The notes below the pieces were generated by a model that did no database searches, had not been told where the DNA came from, and saw only the letters and a list, made by a program, of their open reading frames with translations. The position numbers and the translations under genes are program-made. Shown here in pieces: positions 60,354 through 64,000 of a stretch of 64,000 nucleotides of DNA; position 1 is the stretch's first letter, and every line of letters begins with the position of its first letter. Source of the stretch: Triadica sebifera (taxonomy: Eukaryota > Streptophyta > Magnoliopsida > Malpighiales > Euphorbiaceae); assembly GCA_023653625.1 (NCBI GenBank), contig CM042898.1, forward strand, positions 21,731,501 through 21,795,500, written 5' to 3'.

Positions 60354-61670
60354 CCATGTTACCTACAACATCATTAAGAGCACTACCTTTCACAAGATTA
60401 AGTCTACTAGATTCATTAAAGACAACATGAATAGATTCTTCAACAGTTAATGATCTTTTGTTAAATACTCTATATGCTTTGCTAGTTGTAGAGTATCCTA
60501 AAAAGATACCTTCATCAGATTTAGAAGCAAAATTTCCAAGATTGTCCTTGGTATTCAATATGAAGCACTTGCATCTAAATACTCTAAAGTACGATATCAA
60601 GGGTTTTCTTCCATTCCATAGGTCAAATGAGGTTTTGTTTAAAAGAGGTCTTTTGAAAACTCGATTTGAAATATAACATGCAATGTTTGTGGCTTCTGCC
60701 CAAAAGTAAGTTGGTAAACCATATTCATTGAGCATTGTTCGAGCCATTTCAATTAAAGTTCGATTTTTCCTTTAAACTACCCCATTTTGTTGAGGTGTTC
60801 TAGGAGATGAGAAATTCTGTGAAATGTCATGTTCAAGACAAAAGCTTTCAAAGTTTTCATTTTCAAATTCTTTGCCATGATCACTTCTTATCTTTGAAAT
60901 ACAATACCCTTTTTCATTTTGAACTTTTTAGCAAAGTTTTTGAAATTTTCAAAAGCATCACTGTTTTGAGCTAAGAACATTATCCAAGTAAATCTAGAGT
61001 AATCATCTACGATGACAAATTCATAATGTTTACCTCCTAAGCTAGCAGTTTTAGTAGGTCCAAATAAGTCCAAATGCAGGAGTTGAAGAGGTTTTGAGGT
61101 ACTTACTATGTTTTTGGCATTGAAGGATGACTTATGTTGCTTTCCTCTTTGGCAAGGTTCACATGTCTTGCCTTTTTCAAATTTGACTCTTGGTAGACCT
61201 TTTACCAGTTCTCCTGTGCTGAGGCTTTGTATTAAATCCATGTTAGCATGACTAAGCCTTCTATGCCACAGCGAAGATTCATCACTAGTGGTTTTAGAGG
61301 AATGGTTAGACAGTTCATGTAATTTAATTATGTATGTATTGACATCTCTATTTCCTTTAAATATCTCTTGACCATAGATAAATATCACAAGACATTCATT
61401 GGAAGTAAATATTATTTTGTTTTCTTTATCACATAATTGACTAACTCTTAACAAGTTATGTTTCAAGCCATCAACAAGTAAGACATCTTTAATAAAAGTA
61501 GTACCATTAATACCAATAGATCCAATGCCAATTACCTTACCCTTAGCATTGTTTCCAAAGGTAACTTTACCTCCATCAATACTTTTGATTTCTTTGATGA
61601 GTTCTTTATCTCCTGTCATATGCTTTGAGCATCCACAGTCTACTAGCCAAACATTTTTGTTTATTGTGGA
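60322..61670 (-). pseudogene. Sire Copia protease and integrase
   Basis: The protease signature near 61650 reads WLVDCGCSKHMTGD. The family normally has DSG, so the active-site Ser is Cys. The GAG-preintegrase domain shows SSLWHRRLSHANMDLIQSLS and CEPCQRGKQHKSSF (HHCC finger). The integrase core shows LLHLDLFGPTKTASLGGKHY and VDDYSRFTWIMFLA. After a break near 60888 it continues at 60747 with ARTMLNEYGLPTYFWAEATN and KPLISYFRVFRCKCF. Stops and at least one frameshift separate the two parts. Confidence 0.85.
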
Positions 61671-63593
61671 CTTGAGGCATACCTATAGAATCACAGTTCA
61701 AGTTTGATTTTTAGGTACCCAAATGAGCTTGGGTCTTTGGGGGTTAGCACATGAAGGTTCCCAATGAGCCTTCCTCATCCAACAATGTTTATTTATGTGA
61801 CCCATTTTCATACAATAATTGCATTGTTTCGGTCTAAACTTGTTTATTGGTCTTACAAGATTTTTGAATACCATATTTCTATCAAACTTATTTTGAGAAT
61901 AATGACATGCACAATCATGATTAATTGATGCTTTTCTAGATGCATGCTTCTTACATATAAAGACGATTATTCTTTTTATGTATAGAAGGTTTAGCATGTT
62001 TATTCGTTGTTGTTATTCCAGCAAGTGTGGAGATGTGAGGTTCATTTGACTTAACAAAGATGGTTTTGTGAGAAGATGATGATGTGTCCTTAAATCCTAG
62101 ACCATGTCTGATTAAGGGTGATCTTTGAGACACAATGAGAGTATCTAAACTCTCTTTACCTTTGTGAAATTTAGAAATGGAATTTCTAAGTTCCTCAACT
62201 TCATTTTTCAAAGTGTTATTTTCTTTAAGAAAAGAAGCAGTTGAGGGTCTTGATGAATATTCATCTAATGACTTTTGAAAAGATTCATTAGATAATTTAA
62301 GCTTCATGTTTTCCTTTTCTAAAACATCTATTTTATTTTTTAAATTAGAGATGTTATTTCTATAAGTACTAAATTTACTTCTATATTTCTCTAATTCTAG
62401 ATTTAATTCTTCTATTAGGCTTTGCTCATCATCATCATCATTACTATCATCATCATTATCACTACTATCATTGTTCAAAGAGTATGAGTGTAGCAATCTT
62501 ACCTTATTCGAGATGTGATCCTCAATAGCCATGAAGCATAGGTTGATCTCTACACTTTCATTATCATCTTTTTCACTTGCAGAGCTTTCGTCATCCCATG
62601 TGGCTTTGTGACCTTTCTCCCCATTATCTCTTTGGTATTTGCTCTTATGCTTCTTGAGTCTTGGACATTCTGGTTTGATATGTCCTTTCTTTCCACACTC
62701 ATAGTACTTTACCTCTTCCTTACTTCTTTGTGCATCATTAGAAGTTTGTTTGAGGTTTCTTTGCCTGAATTTTCTAGAGTTGCTCATTTTTTTCTCAATG
62801 ATTCTTTTTAGTCTTCTTGAAAGCATAGCAATGTCCTCATTTTCATCATCACTCATTTTTTCATCATTTTCACTTTCTTCTTGAGGTTTTGAAGTAGAGG
62901 CTTTGAGTGCTAAGGGCTTTCTTTTCTCTAGCTCTGCTTCAAGCTCTCTATCTCTTTTCACTGCCATTTCATATGTGAGAAGTTTTCCAATCAGCACATC
63001 AGTATCCATGATGCTCATATCTTCATTTGTTTCTTCTATGCCAGCAACTCTTGAGCCATAGCCTTTAAGAAGAAGACTTCTCAGGATTTTGTTGTTTACA
63101 TCTTCTAGACTCAAATGCTTCCCAAGTTTTCTCATTCCATTTATAATGGCTAGAAGGCGGTTGGTCATGTCAGTGATTGACTCATTGGATTTCATCTTGA
63201 AGAGCTCAAATTCTGAGGTCAGAAGTTTAATCTTCTTTGATTTGACTTGTTTATTTCCTTCATTATAATTTTTCAATGTCTTTTACATGTTGTATGCTAT
63301 TGGGCAGTGTTGTATTCTTCCATATTCTTCAATAGATAATGAGCTTAATAGGATTGTCATTGCCTTCTTGTTTTTGAAATTTGCTCTTTTTTGAGGCTCT
63401 GTCCAATCACTCTTGATAGGATTTCTTCTTCACCATCAGCTCCTCTTCTAGTTGGTGGTGTCCATTCTTTTCGTACACTATCCCATACTTCAATTCCTTC
63501 ACTATCCAGGTATGTCTCCATCCGAAACTTCCAATGGGCATAATTTGCTCCATCAAAGTAAGGTTTGAGACTTTGGAATCCTTCACTGACCAT
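61671..63593 (-). pseudogene. Sire Copia gag
   Basis: This is the nucleocapsid precursor. It starts near 63593 with FQSLKPYFDGANYAHWKFRM. A break at about 63357-63277 is followed by a 441-codon frame (63276-61951). That frame contains SNESITDMTNRLLAIINGMR and YEMAVKRDRELEAELEKRKP. The zinc knuckle reads YYECGKKGHIKPEC, with the first Cys replaced by Tyr. An acidic stretch and a coiled coil (QSLIEELNLELEKYRSKF) follow. A second knuckle, CNYCMKMGHINKHCW, lies at 61820-61780. The N-terminal Met is in a different frame from the main body. Confidence 0.85.
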
Positions 63594-63618
63594 ATCTTAA
63601 TCTTTGATGCCAGACAAA

Positions 63619-63630
63619 GCTTTGATACCA
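63619..63630 (-). other. Primer binding site of Sire element (tRNA-iMet)
   Basis: The minus strand reads TGGTATCAAAGC, two bases inside the LTR, one mismatch from the initiator tRNA complement. Confidence 0.85.
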
Positions 63631-63632
63631 AT

Positions 63633-64000
63633 TGTTGCCCAGATATTAAGCCAAGAAGGGGGGGTTGAATTGGAGTTTCAAAAAATTAAACTTTTAAGTG
63701 CGGAAATAAAAATTAATTTTAGGAGGGATAGAGAAATTTGACACAAAGATTTTTATAGAGGTTTGGGTGTTAACAAACCCTACTCCTCTCCCCAATTGCA
63801 ATTGGGAGTTTCACTAACACCTAAGTGATACAATGGAGTTTTACAAGCTCACTCCCAACTATGGTGTTTCTCACAATGACTCACACCTAACCCATAAATC
63901 CTTTGTATTTTAATGGCTCACACAATAACCAATTCCTTGTGTTTTACAGGCTCACACAAACAACCTTTACTTTTGTGTTTTTGTAGGATCACACAAACAA
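63633..64000 (-). repeat. 5' LTR of Sire element (partial)
   Basis: It begins TGTTGCCCAGATATTAAGCC on the plus strand and runs to the window edge. It includes repeated CTCACACAA phrases. Its outer end and target duplication are outside the window. Confidence 0.85.

Larger units (their letters stand above)
58907..64000 (-). mobile_element. Sire/Maximus-type Copia element, 3' end missing
   Basis: The 5' LTR begins at 63633 and leaves the window, followed on the minus strand by PBS, gag with long coiled coil, protease, integrase, RT and the start of RNase H. The element stops inside RNase H at about 58907, with no 3' LTR. The large gag with a coiled-coil extension and the LTR start TGTTGCCCAG are typical of Sireviruses. 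Confidence 0.85.

Overview
This window is nuclear DNA from a flowering plant, most likely a eudicot. It has one intron-containing plant host gene, AT-rich spacers, and plant-type LTR retrotransposons (Tekay-, Athila- and Sire-like plus other Copia), with remains of CACTA and hAT DNA transposons. I cannot name the species. There is no sign of bacterial operons, rRNA, tRNA or CRISPR. Nearly every coding signal is a transposon relic on the minus strand. The only intact gene is a class I DnaJ/HSP40 co-chaperone (18670-21008, minus, six coding exons, 417 aa, C-terminal CAQQ farnesylation box).

Layout. 1-1378: 5' end of a Ty3/Gypsy element (gag and 681-bp LTR), running off the left edge and inserted in an older, decayed Gypsy (gag/protease 1379-2940; LTR about 3257-5603). 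5604-6900: unresolved repeat-derived DNA. 6900-9900: badly decayed CACTA (En/Spm) TNP2-type transposase. 12395-15670: candidate solo LTR of a long-LTR Gypsy. 15700-16557: CACTA subterminal repeats and terminus. 18670-21008: DnaJ gene. 22651-47542: a Copia element broken open by later insertions. 47543-52928: AT-rich spacer and plus-strand LTR material. 52929-58906: Athila-like Gypsy with gag and protease but no visible reverse transcriptase or integrase. 58907-64000: Sire-type Copia, whose 3' end is cut off at a junction with Athila gag and whose 5' LTR leaves the right edge.

The 22.6-47.5 kb Copia is the clearest story. It has 327- and 389-bp LTRs, a PBS and a PPT. A Tekay-type chromovirus (25789-36332) sits inside its pol region, with two 2882-bp LTRs, TTTAT target duplications and a 1540-codon frame broken only by four in-frame stops. 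A diverged solo LTR of the same family (38197-45057) sits inside the Copia gag. That solo LTR in turn carries a 4045-bp hAT element (40995-45039) flanked by an imperfect 8-bp target duplication. Relative order: Copia, then solo LTR, then hAT; the full Tekay copy is recent by its LTR similarity.

No wholly new biological system was found. The most unusual items are the extra gag-like ORF upstream of the Copia gag, a template-switch-like fold-back inside one Copia LTR, the pol-less Athila derivative, the Tekay frame that ends inside its own 3' LTR, and G-box-like motifs in the Copia leader. Boundaries were read by eye. Protein families were assigned from remembered motifs without database searches.
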